Shown: one piece after another, positions 15,041 to 22,379 of the stretch
Layout of the letters: every line of letters starts with the position of its first letter
Position numbering within the stretch: the stretch's first letter is position 1
Source: Mageeibacillus sp. UBA1193
GTDB taxonomy: Bacteria > Bacillota > Clostridia > Saccharofermentanales > Saccharofermentanaceae
Assembly: GCA_002310155.1 (NCBI GenBank)
Contig: DBYF01000043.1
Location: 22,098-45,449 of the forward strand
Length of the DNA: 23,352 bases
Direction of reading: 5' to 3'
Notes under the pieces: generated by a model
The model's database searches: none
What the model saw: the letters and a program-made list of their open reading frames with translations, nothing else
Told to the model about the DNA's origin: nothing
Made by a program: the position numbers and the translations under genes

Positions 15041-15115
15041 TGAGACCGTTTCAGAGAATGGGAGAACTTCTTTGATATTCATGCCTAGTATGGCGAACTT
15101 GGAGGAAAAGACAGT

Positions 15116-15856
15116 ATGAGTAATGAAGTTGGTGGTTTTTCAAAATCGGATTTTGGCAGCAGCACGAGACGTCGTCTGCCGATCTGTTTCTGCCTGGACA
15201 TCAGTGGTTCCATGACCGGTTATCCGATCGATCAGCTCAATGATGGACTGCAGAGCTTTTTCGCTTCGATCCGTGAGAATGAAGAGACAAGATCTTCAGC
15301 GGATATCGCGATCATCACTTTTGGCGGCTCAGTCGATATTTTCCTTCCTTTCGGAAAAACAGGACAGAATTCCTCGATCCCGCGTCTTCAGGCGACAACA
15401 AGCCTTACACCGATCGGTGAAGGAATCCTGACAGCGCTCGAGCTTCTGAATGCCAGAAAAGAAGGCTATAAGGAGATGGGCATCAAGTACTATCAGCCGT
15501 GGCTGGTCGTTATCACAGATGGTGCGCCTCAGGGTACTAACGCAGTTGAGAATATGGAAAAGGCGATCGAGGCCGTTCGTGAGCTCGAAGATAATGACAA
15601 ACTGGTCGTATTCAATATCGGTGTAGGTTCCAGTGCGGACTTCCCGATGCTGCAGAGACTTTCCGGCAAGAGAGAGAAGCCGATCTCGATCAGTACAGCC
15701 CAGTTCGGTAAGCTCTTTGCTTTCCTCGGCTCGAGTAGTTCTTCTGTTGTATCTAACAGCATGAACAACGATGCGCTCTACAATTTGAACCCCGAACCGG
15801 AAGGAAGTGCCATGGCGATGGACGATTTCTTCAAAGCAATCCAGGAGAATCAGTGA
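15116..15856 (+). CDS. TerY/YegL-like von Willebrand factor A domain protein
   Basis: The 246-residue protein is almost entirely one vWA domain. The metal-ion-dependent adhesion site is intact: DISGSMTG with Asp28, Ser30 and Ser32, Thr98 in TTSLTPIGEG, and Asp135 in VITDGAPQG. The spacing and the L-P-I-C-F-C-L-D-I-S-G-S-M opening are like TerY and YegL. These proteins bind a divalent metal and partner proteins and are thought to act as scaffolds in Ter/Yeg systems. The last 45 residues (after LGSSSSS) are Asn/Asp-rich and end with a short amphipathic DDFFKAIQEN that could dock a partner. GGAGG at 15101-15105 lies 10 bases before the ATG. The 75-base gap from the kinase shows no promoter or terminator, so it is the second gene of the operon. 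Confidence 0.9.
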   Translation: MSNEVGGFSKSDFGSSTRRRLPICFCLDISGSMTGYPIDQLNDGLQSFFASIRENEETRSSADIAIITFGGSVDIFLPFGKTGQNSSIPRLQATTSLTPIGEGILTALELLNARKEGYKEMGIKYYQPWLVVITDGAPQGTNAVENMEKAIEAVRELEDNDKLVVFNIGVGSSADFPMLQRLSGKREKPISISTAQFGKLFAFLGSSSSSVVSNSMNNDALYNLNPEPEGSAMAMDDFFKAIQENQ

Positions 15857-15859
15857 TCG

Positions 15860-17026
15860 ATGGCAGAATTACCCGTACTCGTTAATGTTTCTCTGATCGG
15901 AAACAAACATATCAATCGCGGAACTCCTTGTGAGGACGCATCCTGCACACTTTCCAGAAATGGAGTGTCTGTCGTCTGCGTGGCGGATGGTGCCGGCGGA
16001 TCGAAGTACACGCATGCGCGTTTTGGCGCCAGATGCGCGGTAGACTGTATCGCGAACCTTCTTTGTGACCATTTCGATGCTTTCTATTTTGAAAACCGTG
16101 AGAGCATCTCGAGAAGTCTTCTGGTTACTGCCGTTCATTCTTCGATGGCCGATCTTCTGGTCGAGCATGAACTGGATGGACTGGAAAGACTTTCCTGCAC
16201 GCTTCTTTTTGTCGCGGTGAAGGGTGACCTGGTGCTGGCCGGACATATCGGTGATGGTATGATCTGCCGTGTTTCTTCCCATGGAGTATCGCCTCTGACA
16301 CTTCCGGCGAATGGTGAAAATGCTTCTTCGACATACTTCATCACGTTCCCGAACGCGCATGAATATCTGAAGTTTATCCGTACGACTACGGATGAGACGC
16401 ATGCTTTTGTATTGATGACGGATGGTGTCGAGGAAATGGTCTATGATTCCTCTACACAGCTTGTCCGTCCTGTTGTCGCCCGTCTTGCGGAGCTCGCTTC
16501 CAAGGGAAAAGAACAGGCGGAAGAAGAACTGGCCTCGACGATCAAAGAGTTCGTGATCGGTGCCGGACAGAATACGGATGACGCTTCTGTTGGTATTTTG
16601 TATTTGCCTCAGACAGAGGCTCCTGATTTTGGTAAGATGAAAGACAGCAAGGAGAAGTTCGAGAGAAATCACGACGATACTATCCGTGCGGTTCAGATGG
16701 AGTGGGTGCCGAAGGTAAAGCATGCTCAGGAGATCCTTTCCGGATTGAATGGACAGAAACCTCAGCAGAGTACCGGAGCTGCTCCGTCCGAGGACGAGCC
16801 GGAAGAACCGGTAAAGAACGTAAAAGAAGAAACGAAACCTGCCACTTCAGGGGATGAAGTGAAAGAGGATAAAGTAGATAGTGAAGCAAAAACGGCTGAC
16901 AAAGGAGAGGAGACCGGATCTGCGGCAGTACCTTCCGGCGGAAAGATGGTTCCGCTTTGGGCATTCCTGCTGATGAGCGGTGCCTTTGTCTGTATGGCAA
17001 TTGCATGGATTATAAGTCTGATCTGA
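15860..17026 (+). CDS. PP2C-family protein phosphatase with a C-terminal membrane anchor (YegK-like)
   Basis: The 388-residue protein has a PP2C catalytic domain at 5-250. Metal-binding motifs are present: CEDAS (Asp26), VADGAGGSKYTHAR (Asp43), GHIGDGM (Asp132), VLMTDGVEEM (Asp188) and NTDDASVGIL (Asp240, Asp241). It should remove phosphates from Ser/Thr residues using two metal ions, and is the natural opponent of the upstream kinase. Residues 250-360 form a charged Glu/Lys/Ser-rich linker. The last 27 residues (362-388) are one hydrophobic helix ending at the stop, so the enzyme is likely a tail-anchored membrane protein facing the cytoplasm. The start is 3 bases after the vWA stop, with AGGAG at 15843-15847 inside that gene, showing tight coupling. 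Confidence 0.9.
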   Translation: MAELPVLVNVSLIGNKHINRGTPCEDASCTLSRNGVSVVCVADGAGGSKYTHARFGARCAVDCIANLLCDHFDAFYFENRESISRSLLVTAVHSSMADLLVEHELDGLERLSCTLLFVAVKGDLVLAGHIGDGMICRVSSHGVSPLTLPANGENASSTYFITFPNAHEYLKFIRTTTDETHAFVLMTDGVEEMVYDSSTQLVRPVVARLAELASKGKEQAEEELASTIKEFVIGAGQNTDDASVGILYLPQTEAPDFGKMKDSKEKFERNHDDTIRAVQMEWVPKVKHAQEILSGLNGQKPQQSTGAAPSEDEPEEPVKNVKEETKPATSGDEVKEDKVDSEAKTADKGEETGSAAVPSGGKMVPLWAFLLMSGAFVCMAIAWIISLI

Positions 17027-17042
17027 TTTTGGGGGAAGGGTC

Positions 17043-17819
17043 ATGAGCGACGAGATTAGAGAGAAAAAATATAAGTTTGAATCTTCGATCAAACTGCCGG
17101 ATATGCAGGAGATCCTGGATGCTGCTTCGGATTTCACACCGCCGTCTGATAAGAAAATCGAGGTGGCACCTAGTGAGACGCAGGAGCCGGAGAAGAAGAG
17201 CGTCCTGGAGCTTGCGCATAAGGTCGATCTTTCTCCGGAACAGCAGGAACTCCAGAAACTGGGTATGGCTGTTGCTAATGAAGAAGTCCGTAAGGCTAAG
17301 GAAAGAGAACAGCAGCGCGCTGAGGAACTGAGACGTCTGCGTGCTGAGCGTGAAGAGCTTGCTGCTAAGAAGGCCGAAGAAGAGAAGATGATCGCTGATG
17401 AAGAGATGAAGAAGGCGATCCAGGCGGCCAAAGATAAGGCTCAGGCGAGAAAAGACGCAGCATCTGCAGAAGAAGCACGTCTGGCTGCCCAGCAGGAGCA
17501 TGAGGCGAAATCTATCGAGGAGCAGATCGAAAGCATGCCGACGGAGGGTCTTAAGTTACCTTCGTTCGTTACGAAGATGCCTCCGGTCGTCCCGAAAGAG
17601 GAGACTTCGAAAGAAGAGGCTCCGAAAGAGGAAGAGACTATGGTCGATATCTCTGAGGTTGCAGTCAATCCGTTTGTTGAGAACGCTATGAAATACCGTC
17701 CGATCGCTAAACCGAAAGAAGAGTTTAAAGAGACGATCCTCGAGAATGACTATAAAGATGAGATGGATCTCAAAGAAGACTCATCCGAGTCTGTTGATGA
17801 CAGTTTCCTTGATTTTTGA
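17043..17819 (+). CDS. highly charged coiled-coil protein, fourth gene of the kinase/phosphatase operon
   Basis: I do not recognise this 258-residue protein. It has no signal peptide or membrane helix. Residues 1-60 are mixed, with Pro-rich and acidic pieces (DFTPPSDKK; SETQEPEKK). Residues about 65-165 form a long Glu/Lys/Arg/Ala coiled coil (KAKEREQQRAEELRRLRAER). Residues 175-258 are probably disordered, acidic and rich in Pro and Lys, with the hydrophobic islands LPSFVTKMPPVVP and VNPFVENAMKYRP, ending in DDSFLDF. GGGGGAAGG at 17031-17039 precedes the ATG by 3 bases, and the gap to the phosphatase is 16 bases, so it belongs to the operon. A scaffold or phosphorylated substrate of the kinase/phosphatase pair is plausible, but this is inferred only from position and composition. 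Confidence 0.8.
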   Translation: MSDEIREKKYKFESSIKLPDMQEILDAASDFTPPSDKKIEVAPSETQEPEKKSVLELAHKVDLSPEQQELQKLGMAVANEEVRKAKEREQQRAEELRRLRAEREELAAKKAEEEKMIADEEMKKAIQAAKDKAQARKDAASAEEARLAAQQEHEAKSIEEQIESMPTEGLKLPSFVTKMPPVVPKEETSKEEAPKEEETMVDISEVAVNPFVENAMKYRPIAKPKEEFKETILENDYKDEMDLKEDSSESVDDSFLDF

Positions 17820-17826
17820 TTTCTGA

Positions 17827-18786
17827 TCAGGAAAGCTTAAAATACAGAAGCAGAAGATATGCACCCTCGATCATTAAGTGGACGAGGGTGAATCTTTCTG
17901 TAACCATCTGATTCGCCCAGCTCCATTCTTTTCTGCAGTGATCGTGAAGAGGGGTTCTGATCTTACTCATAAACTTCTTCTTGGTGATGCGGCATACGGC
18001 CAGCTTAAAGAGCGAAGATCCGCCGTCAAGTACGAGCGGCAGGCAGATGATGATGTAAGAGAACGGGTTTCCCGATGCCATAGCAAAGAATGCCAGGAAT
18101 ACACCGATCGCCTGAGAACCGGAGTCGCCCATGAGAAGTGTGCTCGGGTGGCAGTTGTACCAGAGGTAGACCAGAAGAACGACGCAAAGGTAAAGCATGA
18201 CGTTGTTCATCATGGTGACGCGATGTGTCATGACGGTCATGGCGAAGAATGTGACAGTGGAGACCATTGTAAGGTTTCCGCAGAGTCCGTCGACACCGTC
18301 GGAAGCGTTTGCGAAGTTGATCGATACCCATACCAGGCAGGAAGCCAGGAAAATGTAGAGTGGTTGCGGGATATCGATGACCATATCCAGCATGTAAATA
18401 TCTATGGAAAGCGGGAACAGGAAAGAAGCAAGAGTACCGGATCCGATTGCGATCACAACATCCGTGAGTCCTTTCATTGTTGCCGACCAGGGCTTGCGGT
18501 CGTCTAAGTAGCCACATATCATTGCGGCCATAGCGCAGGTATAAAGAAGTAAATACTCCCAGGTTACACGGGAGAAAAGTCCAACGCCGACAAACATACT
18601 GGAGATAAAGATCACACCGGCGGATGTCGGCTTGCCTTTTGCGGATGCGCCATCTACAGCAAATGCTCTGCCACCGTCGGAAGGGAGTCTCTTATTCTGG
18701 TGATGAATGGATACAAAAGTAAAGATCAGAGTGAAAAAAGGTCCGATCAGATACCAGTATCGTGTTTGATATAAATATGTGAACAA
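17827..18786 (-). CDS. MraY/WecA-family phosphoglycosyl transferase (probably MraY-like)
   Basis: The 319-residue polytopic membrane protein has about ten hydrophobic helices. Family motifs appear in order: GKPTSAG (51-57), YLDDRK (Asp95, Asp96), NFANASDGVDGL (157-168), LLMGDSGSQAIG (Asp221) and TPLHDHCRKEW (His281, Asp282, His283). These enzymes move a sugar-phosphate from a UDP-sugar to undecaprenyl phosphate. GKPT and the TPLHxH loop point to MraY, which makes lipid I for peptidoglycan, but MraY normally has HHH and sits in the division/cell-wall gene cluster; here the middle His is Asp and no wall-synthesis genes adjoin. It could be the sole MraY or a paralogue. The start is TTG with AGGGGG 8 bases upstream. 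Its 3' end faces the coiled-coil gene, 7 bases away, with no terminator visible between. Confidence 0.82.
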   Translation of the reverse strand: MFTYLYQTRYWYLIGPFFTLIFTFVSIHHQNKRLPSDGGRAFAVDGASAKGKPTSAGVIFISSMFVGVGLFSRVTWEYLLLYTCAMAAMICGYLDDRKPWSATMKGLTDVVIAIGSGTLASFLFPLSIDIYMLDMVIDIPQPLYIFLASCLVWVSINFANASDGVDGLCGNLTMVSTVTFFAMTVMTHRVTMMNNVMLYLCVVLLVYLWYNCHPSTLLMGDSGSQAIGVFLAFFAMASGNPFSYIIICLPLVLDGGSSLFKLAVCRITKKKFMSKIRTPLHDHCRKEWSWANQMVTERFTLVHLMIEGAYLLLLYFKLS

Positions 18787-18794
18787 GAAGAAGG

Positions 18795-18800
18795 CCCCCT
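18795..18800 (-). promoter_or_regulatory. ribosome binding site supporting the TTG start of the MraY-like gene
   Basis: On the minus strand AGGGGG lies 8 bases before the TTG at 18786-18784. No in-frame ATG precedes the first transmembrane helix, so the TTG is the best start. Confidence 0.75.
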
Positions 18801-18827
18801 AACTTCGTGCGTTTCAAATTAGCACCT

Positions 18828-18836
18828 ATGATATCA
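18828..18836 (-). promoter_or_regulatory. candidate extended -10 for the MraY-like gene
   Basis: The minus strand reads TGATATCAT, an extended -10. The matching -35 position (TACTAT) is poor. It lies within 30 bases of the argS -10, so the two divergent promoters overlap. Confidence 0.35.
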
Positions 18837-18854
18837 CAATTCCTAATTATATAG

Positions 18855-18860
18855 TATAAT
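18855..18860 (+). promoter_or_regulatory. -10 box of argS
   Basis: A perfect TATAAT lies 56 bases before the argS ATG. The -35 region is weak (ATATCA with an 18-base spacer). The surrounding DNA is almost all A and T. Confidence 0.5.
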
Positions 18861-18916
18861 ATACGGACGAATGTTATTGAAAAGAAACGTAATGAAGAAA
18901 GTTAGGTGTTGAAAAC

Positions 18917-20650
18917 ATGGATTTTAGAAAAGCCGTGGCTATGAAAGTATCGGAATTGACGGAGCTTGATCTTGAGAGCGTAAACCGTCTGATCGAGATA
19001 CCTCCGCAGGAAGATATGGGTGATTTTGCGTTCCCTTGCTTTACTCTTGCCAAGACGATGCGAAAAGCGCCGAATATGATCGCTTCCGATCTTGCCGGAT
19101 CTGACAAACTGGCGGAACCCTGGCTTTCCCGTGTTGAGGCTAAGGGCCCGTATCTGAACTTCTTCGTAGACAGAGGTGCTTTTGCCAAGGAGATCGTATC
19201 GGATGTCCTTTCTAAAGGTACCACATATGGCCAGTCCACTGAAGGTGAAGGAAAGACCGTTATCGTAGAGTTCTCTTCTCCGAATATCGCAAAGCCGTTC
19301 CATGTAGGACACGCTTTTACCACGATCCTCGGACATTCCCTGTCCCGTATCTATGAGAAACTCGGCTATAAGGTCGTCCGCATGAACCACCTGGGTGACT
19401 ATGGTACACAGTTCGGTAAACTGATCACGGCTTACCGTCTCTGGGGCGATGAAGCTGCTCTTGAGAAGGATCCGATCACTGAGCTTCTCCGTATCTATGT
19501 CAAGTTCCATGAGGAAGAGAAGAATGATCCTGAACTGACGACCTCCGCGAGAGAAAACTTTAAGAGACTCGAGGATGGCTGCGAAGAGGAAGTTGCCCTC
19601 TGGCAGAAGTTCCGTGACATGTCTCTCGTTGTTTTCGAGCAGCTCTACAAGAGAATGGGCGTTACTTTCGATAACTATAACGGTGAATCCTACTACGCGA
19701 AGATGGCCGATCAGGTCGTCGATATGCTGAAGGAAAAGAACCTTCTGGTCGAGAGTGAAGGCGCACAGGTCGTCGACCTCGAAGAATACGGTGTTCCGCC
19801 GTGCATCATCTTAAAGAGTGACGGAACTACAATCTACGGAACCCGAGATCTGGCAGCGATCCTCTATCGTGATGAGAACTACCACTTCGATAAGAACATC
19901 TATGTTGTAGGTATCCCGCAGGCTCTGCACTTCAAGCAGGTTTTCTCCACGCTGAAGAAGGCCGGCTATGAGTGCGCAGATAAGTGCGAGCACGTTGGCT
20001 TCGGTCTTGTTAAATTCCAGAACATGAAGTTCTCTACCCGTGACGGTAATATCGTACTTCTCGAAGAACTCCTCGACGAGAGTGTAGCGAAGACGTATGA
20101 GCTGATCAAGGCGAATGCGGAAGCCAGAAACTCCGATATGTCTGATGATGAACTGAAGGCGATCGCCGAAAAGGTCGGACTCGGTGCAGTCATCTATACC
20201 TATGTTAAGGCCGGAAGAGAAAGAGATATCGTATTCTCCTGGGATACAATGCTCGACTTCGAGGGCGATACCGCTCCGTACCTGATCTATACATACGCAC
20301 GTACACGCTCCATCCTGAGAAAAGCGAAGGAGCAGGGCTTTACTCCTGTCGGATCCGGAAGTGATCTTCTGAATAAGTTAAGCGGCGACGAGGAGTTTGC
20401 CTGCGTTAAGACCATCGCGGATCTTCCGGATGCCATCCGTAAGGCAGCTGCGAGCAATGAGCCGTTCATGGTTTCCCGTGCGGTAGCTCAGATCGCCAGA
20501 AGCTTTAACCGTTTCTATAATAACTGCTCGATCCTCGGCGGAGATGACGCTGAACTTAAGACCGCAAGACTTGCACTCTGTGAAGCCGTATGTGACGCGA
20601 TCGAGGCAGGTACATATCTGCTGGGCATCTCTGTTGTTGAACAGATGTAA
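18917..20650 (+). CDS. argS: arginyl-tRNA synthetase
   Basis: The 577-residue class I synthetase attaches arginine to tRNA-Arg using ATP; like other ArgRS it needs the tRNA present for activation. The N-terminal Add-1 domain for tRNA D-loop recognition spans about 1-95. The catalytic signature is SSPNIAKPFHVGHAFTT, with HVGH at 129-132 as the HIGH box. The second signature reads KFSTRDGN (371-378), the usual ArgRS variant of KMSKS with the first Lys kept. The C-terminal DALR anticodon-binding domain includes VAQIARSFNRFYNN. Length is standard. AGGTG at 18904-18908, 8 bases before the ATG, fits the start. A tRNA-Arg(TCT) substrate is encoded at 1060-1136. The next gene follows 25 bases after the stop in the same operon. 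Confidence 0.97.
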   Translation: MDFRKAVAMKVSELTELDLESVNRLIEIPPQEDMGDFAFPCFTLAKTMRKAPNMIASDLAGSDKLAEPWLSRVEAKGPYLNFFVDRGAFAKEIVSDVLSKGTTYGQSTEGEGKTVIVEFSSPNIAKPFHVGHAFTTILGHSLSRIYEKLGYKVVRMNHLGDYGTQFGKLITAYRLWGDEAALEKDPITELLRIYVKFHEEEKNDPELTTSARENFKRLEDGCEEEVALWQKFRDMSLVVFEQLYKRMGVTFDNYNGESYYAKMADQVVDMLKEKNLLVESEGAQVVDLEEYGVPPCIILKSDGTTIYGTRDLAAILYRDENYHFDKNIYVVGIPQALHFKQVFSTLKKAGYECADKCEHVGFGLVKFQNMKFSTRDGNIVLLEELLDESVAKTYELIKANAEARNSDMSDDELKAIAEKVGLGAVIYTYVKAGRERDIVFSWDTMLDFEGDTAPYLIYTYARTRSILRKAKEQGFTPVGSGSDLLNKLSGDEEFACVKTIADLPDAIRKAAASNEPFMVSRAVAQIARSFNRFYNNCSILGGDDAELKTARLALCEAVCDAIEAGTYLLGISVVEQM

Positions 20651-20675
20651 TTGAGCATTAGAGGAGAGGTCATAC

Positions 20676-22379
20676 ATGCCGGAAGAAAACATGAAAATGC
20701 CTAAGTTCTCGGAGATCGAGTATTCCCGACCGTCCGTGGAACAGTTCCGTGAATGTGCCATGAGCACGAGATTAAAGCTGATGGCGGCACGTGACGCGGA
20801 TGTAGTCGAGACAGCCATCATGGCATTTCAGCGCGAGGTGAGTGCTTTTGACACGGCATATACGATCTGTATGATCCGCCATGACCTGGATACTGTCGAT
20901 CAGTTCTGGAATGATGAGATGGATTTCTTCGATGAGAACTATCCGGTCATCTCCGATCTTTCAGCTAGTGTATATACAGCGCTTCTTCATTCGGAGATCA
21001 AGGATGAGCTGATCGAGAAGTTCGGTGACATGATCTTCCGTAAGATCCAGATCCAGAGAGAGATCGTAAGTTCCGAAGTCCTCGATGATCTTGCTGAGGA
21101 GAGCTCACTGGAGAATGAATACAGCCAGATCCTTTCTGAAGCGGATATCCTCTTTGACGGGGAGCACCAGACGATCTCCACAATGACACCTTTCCTGGAG
21201 TCTACGGACCGTGAGGAAAGAAGAAAAGCGCATAAGGCCGTATCGGACTACTACGCCGGACAGAAGGAGAAGTTTGACGAGATCTATGACAAGATGGTCA
21301 AGATCCGTACTACTATCGCCAAGAAACTCGGATTCAACAATTTCGTGGAACTGGGTTATAAGCGTATGGAGAGATACGACTATGACGCGGAGAAGGTAAA
21401 AGAGTTCCGTGACAATGTCGTTAAGTATATCGTACCGATCACTTCCGAGATCAGAAGACTTCAGAAGGGCCGTCTCGATCTTGATAAACTGCTGTATTAC
21501 GATCTGCCATGTCTCTTTGTGAACGGCAACCCTACACCGAATATTCCGCAGGAGAAGTATTTCGAAACGGGATCTCAGATGTTTGCCAAGATGTTTGATA
21601 AGACTCCGAGCTTCTTCCAGGTACTGGGAGAGCATGACTTCATGGATCTTTTCTCCAGACAGAACAAGGCGACCGGCGGTTACTGCGCGAGCCTTCTGGA
21701 TTACGGTATCCCGTATATCCTTATGAACGCGAACCATACCGCGGATGATGTGGCGACGATGGTCCATGAGTCCGGACATGCCTATGCGGCATTAAGAAGT
21801 ATCGACTCGTCCCAGTTTATCGAGTGCCTGTCTCCGACACTGGAGGCCTGCGAGATCCATTCGACGGCGATGGAGTATCTGTCTTATCCTTTCATGGAGA
21901 TGTTCTTCGGTGAGCATGCGGATGCGTACCGTCAGCAGCATATGACGCTGGCGATCCTTTTCCTTCCGTATGGATGTCTCGTAGATGAATACCAGCATGT
22001 GGTCTACAGTAATCCGGATATGACTCCGGAGGAGCGTCATGCCGCATGGAGAGAACTTGAGAAGAAGTACCAGCCGGATATCGATTATGACGGCGATTCC
22101 TTCTATGAGCAGGGCGGTGCCTGGATGAAGAAGGAACATATCTTTACTTCTCCGTTCTATTATATCGATTACTGTCTCGCTCAGGTTTGCGCGCTTCAGC
22201 TCTGGAGCATCGCGAGAAAGAACAGAAAGAAAGCGATGATGATCTATGAGCACCTTTGTGCGGCAGGCGGTACGAAGACGCTGATCGATCTTGTCGAGTC
22301 CGCGGGTCTCGAGTCACCGTTCTCCCTGGACGTTATGAAGAAACTTGCTTATCAGGTGTGTGATTATCTCGATCTATGA
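20676..22379 (+). CDS. M3-family oligoendopeptidase (zinc metallopeptidase)
   Basis: The 567-residue cytoplasmic enzyme cleaves short peptides. The zinc site HESGH is at residues 364-368 in VATMVHESGHAYAAL, and the third ligand lies in the following helix (PTLEACEIHSTAMEYLSYP), as in M3B oligoendopeptidases. The C-terminal PFYYIDYCLAQVCALQLW is also characteristic, part of the substrate-binding wall. There is no signal peptide. Length is close to the family's usual 560-600. GAGGAGAGG at 20661-20669 lies 6 bases before the ATG. It follows argS by 25 bases, and the methyltransferase start overlaps its stop, so the three genes form an operon with a housekeeping flavour. PepF is the common name for relatives, but substrate range cannot be judged here. 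Confidence 0.93.
   Translation: MPEENMKMPKFSEIEYSRPSVEQFRECAMSTRLKLMAARDADVVETAIMAFQREVSAFDTAYTICMIRHDLDTVDQFWNDEMDFFDENYPVISDLSASVYTALLHSEIKDELIEKFGDMIFRKIQIQREIVSSEVLDDLAEESSLENEYSQILSEADILFDGEHQTISTMTPFLESTDREERRKAHKAVSDYYAGQKEKFDEIYDKMVKIRTTIAKKLGFNNFVELGYKRMERYDYDAEKVKEFRDNVVKYIVPITSEIRRLQKGRLDLDKLLYYDLPCLFVNGNPTPNIPQEKYFETGSQMFAKMFDKTPSFFQVLGEHDFMDLFSRQNKATGGYCASLLDYGIPYILMNANHTADDVATMVHESGHAYAALRSIDSSQFIECLSPTLEACEIHSTAMEYLSYPFMEMFFGEHADAYRQQHMTLAILFLPYGCLVDEYQHVVYSNPDMTPEERHAAWRELEKKYQPDIDYDGDSFYEQGGAWMKKEHIFTSPFYYIDYCLAQVCALQLWSIARKNRKKAMMIYEHLCAAGGTKTLIDLVESAGLESPFSLDVMKKLAYQVCDYLDL

Noticed and set aside
15869..16723. A 284-codon minus-strand frame opposite the PP2C gene
   Set aside because: It is fully contained in the phosphatase gene, lacks a ribosome binding site and shows no recognisable domain; same codon-bias shadow.
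17815..17840. Possible bidirectional terminator between the convergent coiled-coil and MraY-like genes
   Set aside because: TTTC...GAAA around TGATCA looks palindromic but leaves no workable loop and no U-tract on either strand.
17878..18507. A 209-codon + strand frame opposite the MraY-like gene
   Set aside because: Its His/Glu/Asp-rich sequence has no domain, while the minus strand carries ordered MraY motifs and a ribosome binding site.
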